Notes: generated by a model from the letters alone, not told the origin. A DNA stretch of 7,595 bases from Helicobacteraceae bacterium (GCA_031276985.1 JAISMA010000052.1:1-7595), one strand, 5' to 3'. Positions 1 through 7,185 are shown, numbered from the stretch's first letter. Made by a program: numbers and translations.

Positions 1-902
1 CAGTTGACGTAAATGCGCTTTTTATCGGTTATATGGTGCAATCTGCCCCACTGATGCCAATTGCTCTGATCAAACGATCGGATTCTACGCGCTATCAATT
101 CGTTTTTGAAGCGATCCAAATACGGAACATAAGCGTTGAATATCATTCGTTTTGTTTTGCCGTTTTTTAGCGTCGACGAACACACAAAATCGGCGTTTCC
201 ATAGCGATCGCTCGTAAAGATTTTATCCGCGCCGCTTACCGCGCCCACTTTCACAAAAAATATATCGCTAAAAACAAGCGAATAATCGTTATCGGTAAAA
301 AGCAATTGTCCGTTATTAAACGTAAAGCGTTTGGATATATTTGTCTGCCGTGAAAAGTTGTCTTTTTCAAAGCGAAAGATCACGCAATTTGGCGAAAATC
401 CTTCAAATACGCGCCGATCGCCCAGATCGATTATATCGGTAATCGTGCCTTGATCGTACATATAGCGATTGAGTTTAGCGCTTGAAGTAGCTTTTAGAAA
501 TTCGCGCGGCGTAATAAATATCAGCTCGCCGCCGTCGTTTAGATGATTGATAGATTTTTCGATGAAAAACAGAAACAAATTTGTCCGCTCGTCAAACATT
601 TTGGATTGCAGTTTTCGTTTGGTTTCTAGCGGAATATCCTGATAGCGCACATAGGGCGGATTGCCGATAATCGTATCAAACTTTTCGCTAAGCGGATAGT
701 CAAAAAAATCGATATTCAGCGCGTTGTCGTAGCGCCACTCGCGATCGATTTCAATGCTTACGCAATTCGATAGATGTCTGCTAAACGCGCCGTCGCCGCA
801 CGAAGGCTCTAACGCGCGCCCAAAATTGCGCCGCAGTTGTAACATATCCGCCACGATCGATTGCGGCGTAAATACCTGCCCCAACGACTCGACGTTACGC
901 AT
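1..902 (-). CDS. N6-adenine DNA methyltransferase (gamma-type, NPPY), C-terminus cut by window edge
   Basis: This is the modification half of a restriction-modification pair: it should transfer a methyl group from S-adenosylmethionine to the N6 of adenine in a specific DNA site. The frame is open from the ATG at 902 to the window edge, about 300 codons. Visible motifs are GQVFTP (residues 8-13, motif X), EPSCGDGAF (32-40, motif I, SAM binding), an acidic motif II near IEID (50-53), and NPPY (81-84, motif IV, catalytic) followed by VRYQDIP. The order X-I-IV in the N-terminal half is that of gamma-class enzymes such as M.TaqI, whose target-recognition domain is C-terminal; that part is mostly outside the window, so specificity cannot be read. 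No Shine-Dalgarno sequence precedes the start. The ATG lies inside the last codons of the upstream nuclease gene (8-base overlap, ATGCGTAA), which suggests translational coupling. A solitary methyltransferase is less likely given that neighbour. Confidence 0.88.
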   Translation of the reverse strand, partial: MRNVESLGQVFTPQSIVADMLQLRRNFGRALEPSCGDGAFSRHLSNCVSIEIDREWRYDNALNIDFFDYPLSEKFDTIIGNPPYVRYQDIPLETKRKLQSKMFDERTNLFLFFIEKSINHLNDGGELIFITPREFLKATSSAKLNRYMYDQGTITDIIDLGDRRVFEGFSPNCVIFRFEKDNFSRQTNISKRFTFNNGQLLFTDNDYSLVFSDIFFVKVGAVSGADKIFTSDRYGNADFVCSSTLKNGKTKRMIFNAYVPYLDRFKNELIARRIRSFDQSNWHQWGRLHHITDKKRIYVN

Positions 903-1518
903 ATTGCGGAAAACATTTCTTGAAATTAAGATATATCTTAGAGCGAAGTTTTACCGAAGCGGCTAAATTTGATAATATAAAATCTTTCGCTTCGTTAAAC
1001 GATCTCGGCGTATGGTTTCTATTGCGATCCCAACGGCATTGAAACGGCAAATTATTGCCGTTTGGATGCAATGAGCTTAATCCTTTTAACGAATTAACGA
1101 AAACGTCGGCTGTATCTTGCTTATTGATGACGAGAAAATAGTAATCTTGCTCGCAATTATCTTTTATGCTCTCGCTTAACTTTTCAAAATACGAAAGCCA
1201 ACCAATCTCGTTTGGAAAATCTGGAAATCTGCCCGCAAGCGCGTAATAGATACCTAATTTACAGCTTAGATTGTCGGCGTGAGTCGTGTCGGTAATTTTT
1301 ATATTGATCGGGTAGAACTCGCTGGAATTTTCAATAGAGAAATCGAACCAATTTCTACTTCTGGGTATGTCAATGTCAAACCTTTCCTTGATTACGTTTA
1401 TTACTTCTGATTCGTTTATGGAAGCGTTAATGCGCCCGTCTTCAACCTGCGCCGATAATTTTATTTTTTGCGCCGCAACAAACTCGCTAATATCTTTTAG
1501 TATTTGAGCGATAGCCAT
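895..1518 (-). CDS. Probable type II restriction endonuclease, partner of the overlapping methyltransferase
   Basis: A 207-residue protein, likely a cytoplasmic, site-specific DNA endonuclease. The ATG at 1518 is preferred over an in-frame start at 1575 because GGAG sits 5 bases before it. The central part has the layout of a PD-(D/E)xK nuclease core: a helix with a glutamate (E38 in NESEV), then WFDFSI with D59, then a strand FYPINIK ending in N72-I73-K74, followed by TTHADN (78-83) and CKLGIYYALAG (86-96). This last block resembles conserved segments I associate with known restriction endonucleases, but that is from memory. The second acidic residue of the motif appears replaced by Asn72, which is odd. 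The strongest support is context: the gene overlaps the methyltransferase start by 8 bases on the same strand, and the length is usual for a type II enzyme. The C-terminal third has no motif I recognise. The recognition site is unknown. Confidence 0.68.
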   Translation of the reverse strand: MAIAQILKDISEFVAAQKIKLSAQVEDGRINASINESEVINVIKERFDIDIPRSRNWFDFSIENSSEFYPINIKITDTTHADNLSCKLGIYYALAGRFPDFPNEIGWLSYFEKLSESIKDNCEQDYYFLVINKQDTADVFVNSLKGLSSLHPNGNNLPFQCRWDRNRNHTPRSFNEAKDFILSNLAASVKLRSKIYLNFKKCFPQYA

Positions 1519-1523
1519 TCTTT

Positions 1524-1527
1524 CTCC
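1524..1527 (-). promoter_or_regulatory. Ribosome binding site (GGAG) fixing the nuclease start
   Basis: Read on the minus strand, GGAG is followed by AAAGA and then the ATG at 1518. This good Shine-Dalgarno match with 5-base spacing favours the 207-residue form over the 226-residue form starting at 1575, whose extra residues (rich in Arg, Cys and Lys) look like translated spacer. Confidence 0.6.
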
Positions 1528-1588
1528 ATAACAAAAACAGCTCCGCGATCGCGCTTTGTAGATCGCCTCGCGCAATGGAATAAAGCGG

Positions 1589-1614
1589 AAACCGCCGCCA
1601 ATTAACGGCGGTTT
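1589..1614 (-). terminator. Hairpin terminator candidate after the cytochrome gene
   Basis: A perfect 9-base inverted repeat, AAACCGCCG (1589-1597) and CGGCGGTTT (1606-1614), encloses an 8-base loop. It begins 13 bases past the cytochrome stop codon. On the minus strand the stem is followed by CCGCTTTATT, only a weak T-rich tail, so termination may be partial and some transcripts could continue into the restriction-modification genes. The same hairpin reads TTTAACG on the plus strand, a poorer tail. Confidence 0.55.
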
Positions 1615-1626
1615 AACGCGATGAAA

Positions 1627-2106
1627 CTATTTGAGCGTTTTAATGTGCGCCGCAACAGTTTCAATATCTTTTTCGCTAAACGGCGCCATGTTGCCTTTCA
1701 TTAGCGCGCCCGTGCCGTAAGCGTTGTTAGTACCGGCTTTATAGCCTTTGAGCGCGGTAACGATCTCGTCTTCCGTCATTGTGGCGGGCGGACGACCTTT
1801 GTTCATGCCCGGTTTGTCCGCTTTCGGACCATGACATGCCACGCACGATCTAAAAAGCGTCGGACCGTCTTTTTGCGCCGCAACCGGCGTAACGACGGGC
1901 GTTGGCGGCGGCGTAACTACCGGCGGCGTAACAGGTACGACGGGCGTTGGCGGCGGCGTAACTACCGGCGGCGTTGGCGTAACGACCGGCGGTTTCGGCG
2001 TTGACTCGGTTTTCTTATCGTCGCCGCAACCGCCGCTAATCAACGCGACAATAGCCAAAGAGGCGGCAAGCGAGATTGCTCGCGCCGTCAGAACTTTTTG
2101 TCTCAT
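1627..2106 (-). CDS. Lipoprotein c-type cytochrome, single CXXCH heme site
   Basis: A 159-residue periplasmic electron carrier, probably lipid-anchored. Residues 1-26 form a signal peptide (basic start, hydrophobic 13-23) ending in SGGC. Cys27 is the likely lipidated residue, although Ser at -3 makes the lipobox imperfect. Residues 28-35 are charged. Residues 36-76 are a low-complexity Pro/Val/Thr tether containing a 15-residue unit repeated twice. The cytochrome domain covers about 78-159: CVACH (88-92) binds heme covalently, and Met140 in GNMAPFSEKDI is the probable sixth ligand (Met136 is the alternative). The end (DIETVAAHIKTLK) matches the closing helix of small class I cytochromes c553. 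The start is supported by AGGGGG nine bases before the ATG and by the signal peptide. Its redox partner cannot be told; no respiratory enzyme gene is next to it. It is transcribed away from dnaE. Confidence 0.88.
   Translation of the reverse strand: MRQKVLTARAISLAASLAIVALISGGCGDDKKTESTPKPPVVTPTPPVVTPPPTPVVPVTPPVVTPPPTPVVTPVAAQKDGPTLFRSCVACHGPKADKPGMNKGRPPATMTEDEIVTALKGYKAGTNNAYGTGALMKGNMAPFSEKDIETVAAHIKTLK
1892..1974 (-). repeat. Tandem 45-bp repeat inside the cytochrome tether
   Basis: A 38-base sequence at 1892-1929 recurs exactly at 1937-1974, giving a 45-base period. The period equals 15 codons, so the repeat adds residues 46-60 and 61-75 in frame (pattern PPVVTPPPTPVV). Exact identity at DNA level implies recent duplication or copy correction, and copy number may vary between strains without shifting the frame. 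Confidence 0.85.
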
Positions 2107-2361
2107 TTTCTATATCCCCCTATTGTTTTGAACGTCGCATTATTATAGAAAAAAACTTACATTCGCGTCGCCGTAGCAATCAAAACCCGTTTTTACGCGC
2201 CGATCGCCGTTTGCGCTTGATGTTGCCCATTCTTTGGCAAACCGCGTCCGATCGCGTCCGCTTCGCAGTCGCAAGGGACGGATTTATCGCTTTGCGGCGG
2301 ATTTCTGCCGCCTTTGGCTGAAACGCGCTAAAATTACGGCAAATTACCGAAAAGACGCGCC
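2107..2361. other. Divergent intergenic region between the cytochrome gene and dnaE
   Basis: These 255 bases hold the cytochrome promoter on the left. On the right, an AAATTAC sequence is repeated at 2331 and 2341, and TAAAAT (2329-2334) is a possible but unsupported -10 for dnaE. A short GGCGG/CCGCC inverted repeat lies at 2296-2312. Open frames here are short, use poor starts and show no family resemblance, so I see no gene. The middle part (about 2170-2320) contains two CGATCG sites and two copies of CGCGTCCG (about 2245-2262). Confidence 0.6.
2142..2155 (-). promoter_or_regulatory. Sigma70-type promoter of the cytochrome gene
   Basis: On the minus strand a run of seven T (2155-2149) and a C precede a perfect TATAAT -10 box (2147-2142). 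The box lies 35 bases before the ATG at 2106. There is no clear TTGACA -35 box. A T-rich stretch next to the -10 in place of a -35 is typical of Campylobacter and Helicobacter housekeeping promoters. Transcription would start at about 2134-2136. Confidence 0.6.
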
Positions 2362-5300
2362 ATGAAATTCGTTCATTTGCACCTTCACACCGACTATTCC
2401 ATGCTTGACGGAGCTAATCGCCTCGACACGCTGGCGACCGCGCTCAAAGCCAAAGGCATGGACGCGGTGGGAATGAGCGATCACGGCAATATGTTCGGCG
2501 CGATCGACTTCTATACCACGATGAAAAAAGAGGGAATTAAGCCGATTATCGGCATTGAAACCTACGCGCACAACTACGACGACATAGGCGTTAAAGAGCT
2601 TGTGAGCGAGCCGTATAAGCAACGTTTTCACCTCTGCCTGTTCGCCAAAAACGAGCAGGGTTACAAAAATCTGATGAGACTTTCGAGCGAGGCGTATATG
2701 CGCGGGTTTTACTACTATCCGCGCATCAACAAAAAGACGCTTGAGCGCTTCAAAGACGGGTTGATCGCCTCTAGCGCCTGCCTTGCGGGGGAGATCAATT
2801 TTCATCTAAACAAAGCCGCCCAAAGAAACAAAGAGCGGCGCGGCGGTTACGAAAAAGCGCTTGAAGTCGCCAGAAGCTATCAAGATATGTTCGGCGAGGA
2901 TTTTTATATCGAGCTGATGAGACACGGAATCGAGGAGCAGCGCTTAATCGACGATCAAATTATACGAATCGCGAAAACGCTTGGAATAAAACTAATCGCA
3001 ACCAACGACGCGCACTATACCGAGCGCGAAAACGCCGACGCGCAGGAAGCATATATGTGCATTTCAGGCGGCAAAACGCTAAACGATCCAAAACGGCTGA
3101 AGCATTCGGTAAAAGAGTTCTATATAAAAAGCCCCGACGAAATGGCGGCGCTGTTTGCCGACGTTCCCGAAGCGCTGGAGAACACGGTTGAGATTGCTTC
3201 TAAGTGCGATCTGGAGCTAAAACTCGTCGATAATAAAAAATATTTTCCCACGCCGCCCAATTATAAATTCGCGCGCAAGGTAGCGCAAGATCGCAAGATC
3301 GCGCTAGAGGAAGACGCGCCGTATTCGCACGCAAACGACGCGATCTTGTTTGAAACGTTATGCCGCGAAAAGTTAGAAGCGCGGCTTGCGTATATCGAGG
3401 AAAATAAGCGCCAAGATTACCGCGATCGATTAGAGCTTGAAATCGGCGTGATTAAGCAGATGAAATTCGCCGGATATATGCTAATCGTATGGGATTTTGT
3501 CAACAAAGCCAAAGAGATGAATATCCCCGTCGGTCCGGGTCGCGGCAGCGCGGCGGGAAGTTTGTGCGCGTACGCGCTGGAGATTACCAATATCGATCCG
3601 ATGAAATACGGGCTGCTTTTCGAGCGCTTTTTGAATCCGGAGCGCGTATCCATGCCCGATATAGATATGGACTTTTGCCAACAGCGGCGATCGGAAATTA
3701 TTAAATACGTCGTGGAGGCTTACGGCAAAGAAAACGTGGGGCAGGTGATCACCTATAACACGCTTCAGGCTAAAAACGCGATCCGCGACGTGGCTAGAGT
3801 GCTGGACGTTCCGATTCCCGAAGCCAACGCGATGGTAAAACTCATTCCAAAAGTTCTGAATATCACGTTAGCGGAGGCGCTCAAAGCCGAGCCGAAACTA
3901 CGCGAGCTAATAGATACAAACGTCAACGCGGGCAAAATCTGGAATTTGGCGACGCAACTTGAAGGCTTAAAACGCGCAAGCGGAGTACATGCGGCGGGCG
4001 TGGTGATTAGCAACGAAGAGCTATGGAATAAAGCGCCCGTTTGCCTGCCGCCAAAAGGTAAGAGCGAAGAAAGCGACGAGGGCGACGAAAAGTTTGTTCA
4101 CGACGTGGTTACGCAATACGACGGACACTATTTAGAAGCGGTCGATCTGATCAAATTCGACTTTCTTGGTTTGCAAAACCTTACCGTTGTTGATCACGCT
4201 TTAAGATTGATAGAAAAACATGCCAATAAACGGATAGATTTTGATTCCATGCCAATGGATGATCCGAAAGTTTTCGAGATGATCGCAAGCGGCGAAACTT
4301 TGGGGGTGTTTCAGATTGAAGGCGAGGGTTTGCAAAACCTAAGCCGTCGCCTTAAACCAAACTGCTTTGAAGACGTCGTGGCTATGGTCGCTTTATATCG
4401 ACCCGGACCGCTAGAATCCGGCATGTTAAACGACTTTGTCGATCGCAAACACGGACGCGCCAAAACCGAATATATGTTCGCCGCTTTAGAGCCAATTTTG
4501 AAACCTACATACGGCGTGATTGTATACCAAGAACAGGTTATACAGATCGTTCAGACGATCGGCGGTTTTTCGCTTGGCAGAGCCGATCTGGTGCGACGCG
4601 CTATGGGCAAAAAGATAAAAGAGGAAATGGACAAAGTCCGCGCCGAATTTGCCGACGGCGCAGTCGCAAACGGTTACGATCGCCATAAGGCTTTAGAACT
4701 GTTTGAATTGATCGAGAAATTCGCGGGCTACGGCTTTAATAAATCGCACTCTGCGGCTTACGCCGTCATTACATATCAAACGGCGTATCTAAAACGCTAT
4801 TATCCTGCGGAATATATGTCAGCTTTGCTCACGTACGACGCGCATAGAAGCGAAAAGGTCGCAACGTATATCAACGAGGTTAAGCGGCTTGGGATCGATC
4901 TCGTTCCGCCGAATATCAATAAATCGCAGATCGATTTCGAGCCTAGCTACGAGAACGGAAAGCCGCAAATCGTGTTTGGTTTGGGCGCGATCAGAGGCGT
5001 GGGCGCGGTGGCGCTGGAATATATTATCGCCTCGCGCAAATCTTTGGGCGGCAAGTTTAACGCAATCAACGAAATGCTAGCCAATATCGACTCGCAAAAA
5101 GTGAACAAAAAAGTGCTTGAAGGACTTATCAAAGCGGGCGCGTTGGATTGCTTCAACTACTCTAGGCGCGCTTTATTAACCTCGATTGAAAACATTGTGA
5201 AAGCCGCGCAAAACGCCAATAACATTCGCAAGGAAACAAAAGGCGGGCTGTTTGGCGACGAAGCCGAGCAAATGGCTAACGAAGTAGGCGTGGATATTTC

Positions 5301-6090
5301 GCCGCTTGAAGAGCTGGAACAAAAGATATTGCTAGAATTTGAAAAAGAATCGATAGGCTTATATATTTCTGGACACCCGCTGGATAAATTCAGGGAGGAA
5401 TTAAGCGGTTTTCGCTACACGTCGTGCGAAGCGATCAAGCGTTTCGCAAAAGAGGAGGGCGAAGGCGAAGAAAACGGCGAGCTTGAGGCGCAAGATCGGA
5501 TCGAAGACGGCGCGGAAACGCTTATGATAGGCAAAGTAGAAAAAATCGAAAGTAAAATCAGCAAAAAAACGGGTAAAAAATTCGGCGTGATCCACTTTGC
5601 CGATCTAAGCGGAGCGGTTGAATTTACGATCTTTGAGCGCGATATGCAAAAGCTGGAAAATATGGACGCCGATCGACCGATAGCTTTTAGCGTTTTAGTC
5701 GAAAAAAACGACGAGCGGCTTACGATGCTTGTAAGACGAGTTATGAGTCTTGAAGAAGCGCGAGGATATAAAACGTCAAAAGGCGACGACAGAAAAAGCG
5801 GTAACGGCGGATCGCAAAAACCGCCAAGATCGCAAAACTCACAAACGCCAAACGCGGCGCAAAAACCGCCGATCGCAAAAAGCGAGCCTATGATTTTGGA
5901 GATCGATCGCGGCGAGCGATCGGATGTGTTTGAAAAACTCTATTCAATAATTCGCGCAAATCCGGGCGCAAAACCCGTTCGCATAAGAATACGATCGGAG
6001 CAAAACCACATAGAGATGACGACTCGTCTTAGCGCGTCGGAAGCCGTACGCGACGAAGCGGCGAAAATCGGCGTCGTATATATAGGATAA
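2362..6090 (+). CDS. dnaE: DNA polymerase III alpha subunit
   Basis: The replicative DNA polymerase, 1242 residues against 1160 in E. coli. The PHP domain (about 1-220) begins HLHLHTDYSMLDG and keeps metal-binding positions H7, H9, D16, H41, E66, H90, C140, H188, D216 and H218. The palm has GPGRGSAAGS (391-400) and MPDIDMDF (431-438), where D435 and D437 match E. coli D401 and D403; D600 in IKFDFLGL matches D555. Fingers follow, with the YRPGPLESGM and GYGFNKSHSAAYA blocks. The expected clamp-binding site is TKGGLFG (959-965), which lacks the usual Gln. SIGLYISGHPLDKF follows, then an acidic stretch (about 1030-1052), an OB fold (about 1054-1130), a Lys/Asn/Gln/Pro-rich linker (about 1137-1176) and a small C-terminal domain. 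The start matches the family's N-terminus exactly; its ribosome site is weak. It heads a probable operon with the two genes downstream. No frameshift is seen. Confidence 0.97.
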   Translation: MKFVHLHLHTDYSMLDGANRLDTLATALKAKGMDAVGMSDHGNMFGAIDFYTTMKKEGIKPIIGIETYAHNYDDIGVKELVSEPYKQRFHLCLFAKNEQGYKNLMRLSSEAYMRGFYYYPRINKKTLERFKDGLIASSACLAGEINFHLNKAAQRNKERRGGYEKALEVARSYQDMFGEDFYIELMRHGIEEQRLIDDQIIRIAKTLGIKLIATNDAHYTERENADAQEAYMCISGGKTLNDPKRLKHSVKEFYIKSPDEMAALFADVPEALENTVEIASKCDLELKLVDNKKYFPTPPNYKFARKVAQDRKIALEEDAPYSHANDAILFETLCREKLEARLAYIEENKRQDYRDRLELEIGVIKQMKFAGYMLIVWDFVNKAKEMNIPVGPGRGSAAGSLCAYALEITNIDPMKYGLLFERFLNPERVSMPDIDMDFCQQRRSEIIKYVVEAYGKENVGQVITYNTLQAKNAIRDVARVLDVPIPEANAMVKLIPKVLNITLAEALKAEPKLRELIDTNVNAGKIWNLATQLEGLKRASGVHAAGVVISNEELWNKAPVCLPPKGKSEESDEGDEKFVHDVVTQYDGHYLEAVDLIKFDFLGLQNLTVVDHALRLIEKHANKRIDFDSMPMDDPKVFEMIASGETLGVFQIEGEGLQNLSRRLKPNCFEDVVAMVALYRPGPLESGMLNDFVDRKHGRAKTEYMFAALEPILKPTYGVIVYQEQVIQIVQTIGGFSLGRADLVRRAMGKKIKEEMDKVRAEFADGAVANGYDRHKALELFELIEKFAGYGFNKSHSAAYAVITYQTAYLKRYYPAEYMSALLTYDAHRSEKVATYINEVKRLGIDLVPPNINKSQIDFEPSYENGKPQIVFGLGAIRGVGAVALEYIIASRKSLGGKFNAINEMLANIDSQKVNKKVLEGLIKAGALDCFNYSRRALLTSIENIVKAAQNANNIRKETKGGLFGDEAEQMANEVGVDISPLEELEQKILLEFEKESIGLYISGHPLDKFREELSGFRYTSCEAIKRFAKEEGEGEENGELEAQDRIEDGAETLMIGKVEKIESKISKKTGKKFGVIHFADLSGAVEFTIFERDMQKLENMDADRPIAFSVLVEKNDERLTMLVRRVMSLEEARGYKTSKGDDRKSGNGGSQKPPRSQNSQTPNAAQKPPIAKSEPMILEIDRGERSDVFEKLYSIIRANPGAKPVRIRIRSEQNHIEMTTRLSASEAVRDEAAKIGVVYIG

Positions 6091-6153
6091 AAGCGTTAAG
6101 TTGCGGGGATTTGCGCGTTGCGTCCAAAACAAGAACAAAGAGCGTTTTTGCTA

Positions 6154-6753
6154 ATGCCCTTTAGCGGCGAAACGGCGCTAAAAAACGCGCACCCTTACGA
6201 GCCGTTTAACTGCGCCAAAGCATATAAGATCGTAATCGGATCAATCCCTCCGCCAAGATTTTGCGAAACAAGCCCAAAACGGTTATACAAAGGCGATATA
6301 GATTGGTATTACGGCAGCAGAAATAATCTGTTTTGGAATATGGCAAGCGCGTTGGCAAAAGAGCCGCTTCAAGAGGTAAAAAGCCGCCAGTTATTTTGCG
6401 AAAAATATTCCGTGGGGTTTGTGGATATAATCAGATCGTGCAATCGCAAAAAACGCGCCGCCAGCGATCAATATCTATGCAATATATCGCCAATCGACAT
6501 ATCCAAAATTCTGCGCGAAAACGTCGGCGAAAAAACGCGAATATTTTTCACTAGCGTTTTTGCGGCAAAGCTGTTTAAGCGGGCGATTGTCGGCGATATA
6601 ACGGTAGATCCTCAAAATCGCGCGGACTTCAAGCCTTTTAATCTTGGCGGCAAAACATTCAAAGCGCTTACGCTCTATTCGCCCTCGCCGCGCGCGGCTA
6701 ACAACAAAGCGATCTGCGCGGGCTATGAAAATTATAAAGCGCTTTTGGATTAA
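6154..6753 (+). CDS. Uracil-DNA glycosylase superfamily protein
   Basis: A 199-residue protein (from the ATG at 6154) that probably removes a damaged or deaminated base from DNA as the first step of base-excision repair. Superfamily marks are a first motif IVIGSIPPPRF (26-36), then YYGSRNNLFW (52-61), a block GFVDIIRSC mid-protein, and SPSPRA (176-181) near the end as the second DNA-binding motif. Motif 1 has no Asp or Asn at the position used by classic UDG (GQDPY) or MUG (GINPG). It is closer to the family that includes hypoxanthine-DNA glycosylases, where an Asn in the N-x-FW region has been implicated; N57 or N58 are the candidates here. Substrate is therefore uncertain. Start choice: a TTG at 6118 would add 12 residues and leave a 27-base gap after dnaE, but those residues do not look like the family, whose N-terminus is near HPYEPF (13-18). 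It lies between dnaE and ybeY in one direction, so it is likely cotranscribed. Confidence 0.7.
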   Translation: MPFSGETALKNAHPYEPFNCAKAYKIVIGSIPPPRFCETSPKRLYKGDIDWYYGSRNNLFWNMASALAKEPLQEVKSRQLFCEKYSVGFVDIIRSCNRKKRAASDQYLCNISPIDISKILRENVGEKTRIFFTSVFAAKLFKRAIVGDITVDPQNRADFKPFNLGGKTFKALTLYSPSPRAANNKAICAGYENYKALLD

Positions 6754-6768
6754 ACGGGCGACAAATAT

Positions 6769-7185
6769 ATGATTGATTTTGTCAATAAAACGGATTTTAT
6801 TTTCGATCTATCGCCGCTGGAAACAATCGCAAAAGATTTAAGCGATCGGACGATTGAATTCGTTTTAACCGACGATCAAGATATGCGCGAAATAAACAAA
6901 ACGACTCGCGGCGCGGATAAACCGACCGACGTATTAAGTTTTCCCATAGCCGATTTTCCGTTTGCGCCGCTTGGATCAATCGCAATATCGATCGACGCCG
7001 CGAAAAGACAGGCGCGCGGTTTCGGGCATAGCGCGGAGCAAGAGATCGCCGTTTTATTTCTGCACGGAATCTTGCATTTGCTAGGCTTTGATCACGAGAC
7101 GGATAACGGCGAAATGTCCGATAAGGAATCCGCTTTGCGTAAGCGCTTTAATCTCCCTCTCGCGCTAACTGAACGCCAAAATTAA
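6769..7185 (+). CDS. ybeY: Endoribonuclease YbeY, rRNA maturation factor
   Basis: A zinc-dependent single-strand RNase of 138 residues that takes part in 16S rRNA 3'-end maturation and 70S ribosome quality control. The signature HGILHLLGFDHE (99-110) supplies zinc ligands H99, H103 and H109. Upstream, the conserved segment R47, then KPTDVLSFP (51-59) and LGSIAIS (68-74) matches the family; the usual LGDI/LGEI acid is Ser70 here. Length is slightly below the common 150-160 residues, mainly from a short N-terminus and C-terminus. It starts 15 bases after the glycosylase-like gene with only a weak ribosome site, which suggests cotranscription. In many bacteria ybeY lies near phoH/ybeZ; that partner is not present here. 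The stop codon TAA is at 7183-7185. Confidence 0.95.
   Translation: MIDFVNKTDFIFDLSPLETIAKDLSDRTIEFVLTDDQDMREINKTTRGADKPTDVLSFPIADFPFAPLGSIAISIDAAKRQARGFGHSAEQEIAVLFLHGILHLLGFDHETDNGEMSDKESALRKRFNLPLALTERQN

Noticed and set aside
754..966. A 70-residue plus-strand open frame
   Set aside because: It lies opposite the methyltransferase start and nuclease end, has no ribosome site and no family resemblance.
1519..1575. A longer N-terminus for the nuclease gene starting at 1575
   Set aside because: The ATG at 1518 has GGAG at 5-base spacing; the extra 19 residues look like translated spacer and no ribosome site supports 1575.
1861..2000. CRISPR-like or satellite array
   Set aside because: The repeats are adjacent, in frame and 45 bases long with no spacers; they encode the cytochrome Pro/Val tether.
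2296..2312. GGCGG/CCGCC hairpin as a terminator or riboswitch
   Set aside because: The stem is only 5 bases, no T tract follows and no gene ends just before it on either strand.
2076..2321. An 81-residue plus-strand open frame upstream of dnaE
   Set aside because: It starts with TTG inside the cytochrome signal-peptide region, runs through that gene's promoter and has an Arg-rich composition typical of spurious frames.
2344..2805. A 153-residue minus-strand open frame
   Set aside because: It is wholly antisense to the well-conserved PHP domain of dnaE and is explained by that gene's codon pattern.
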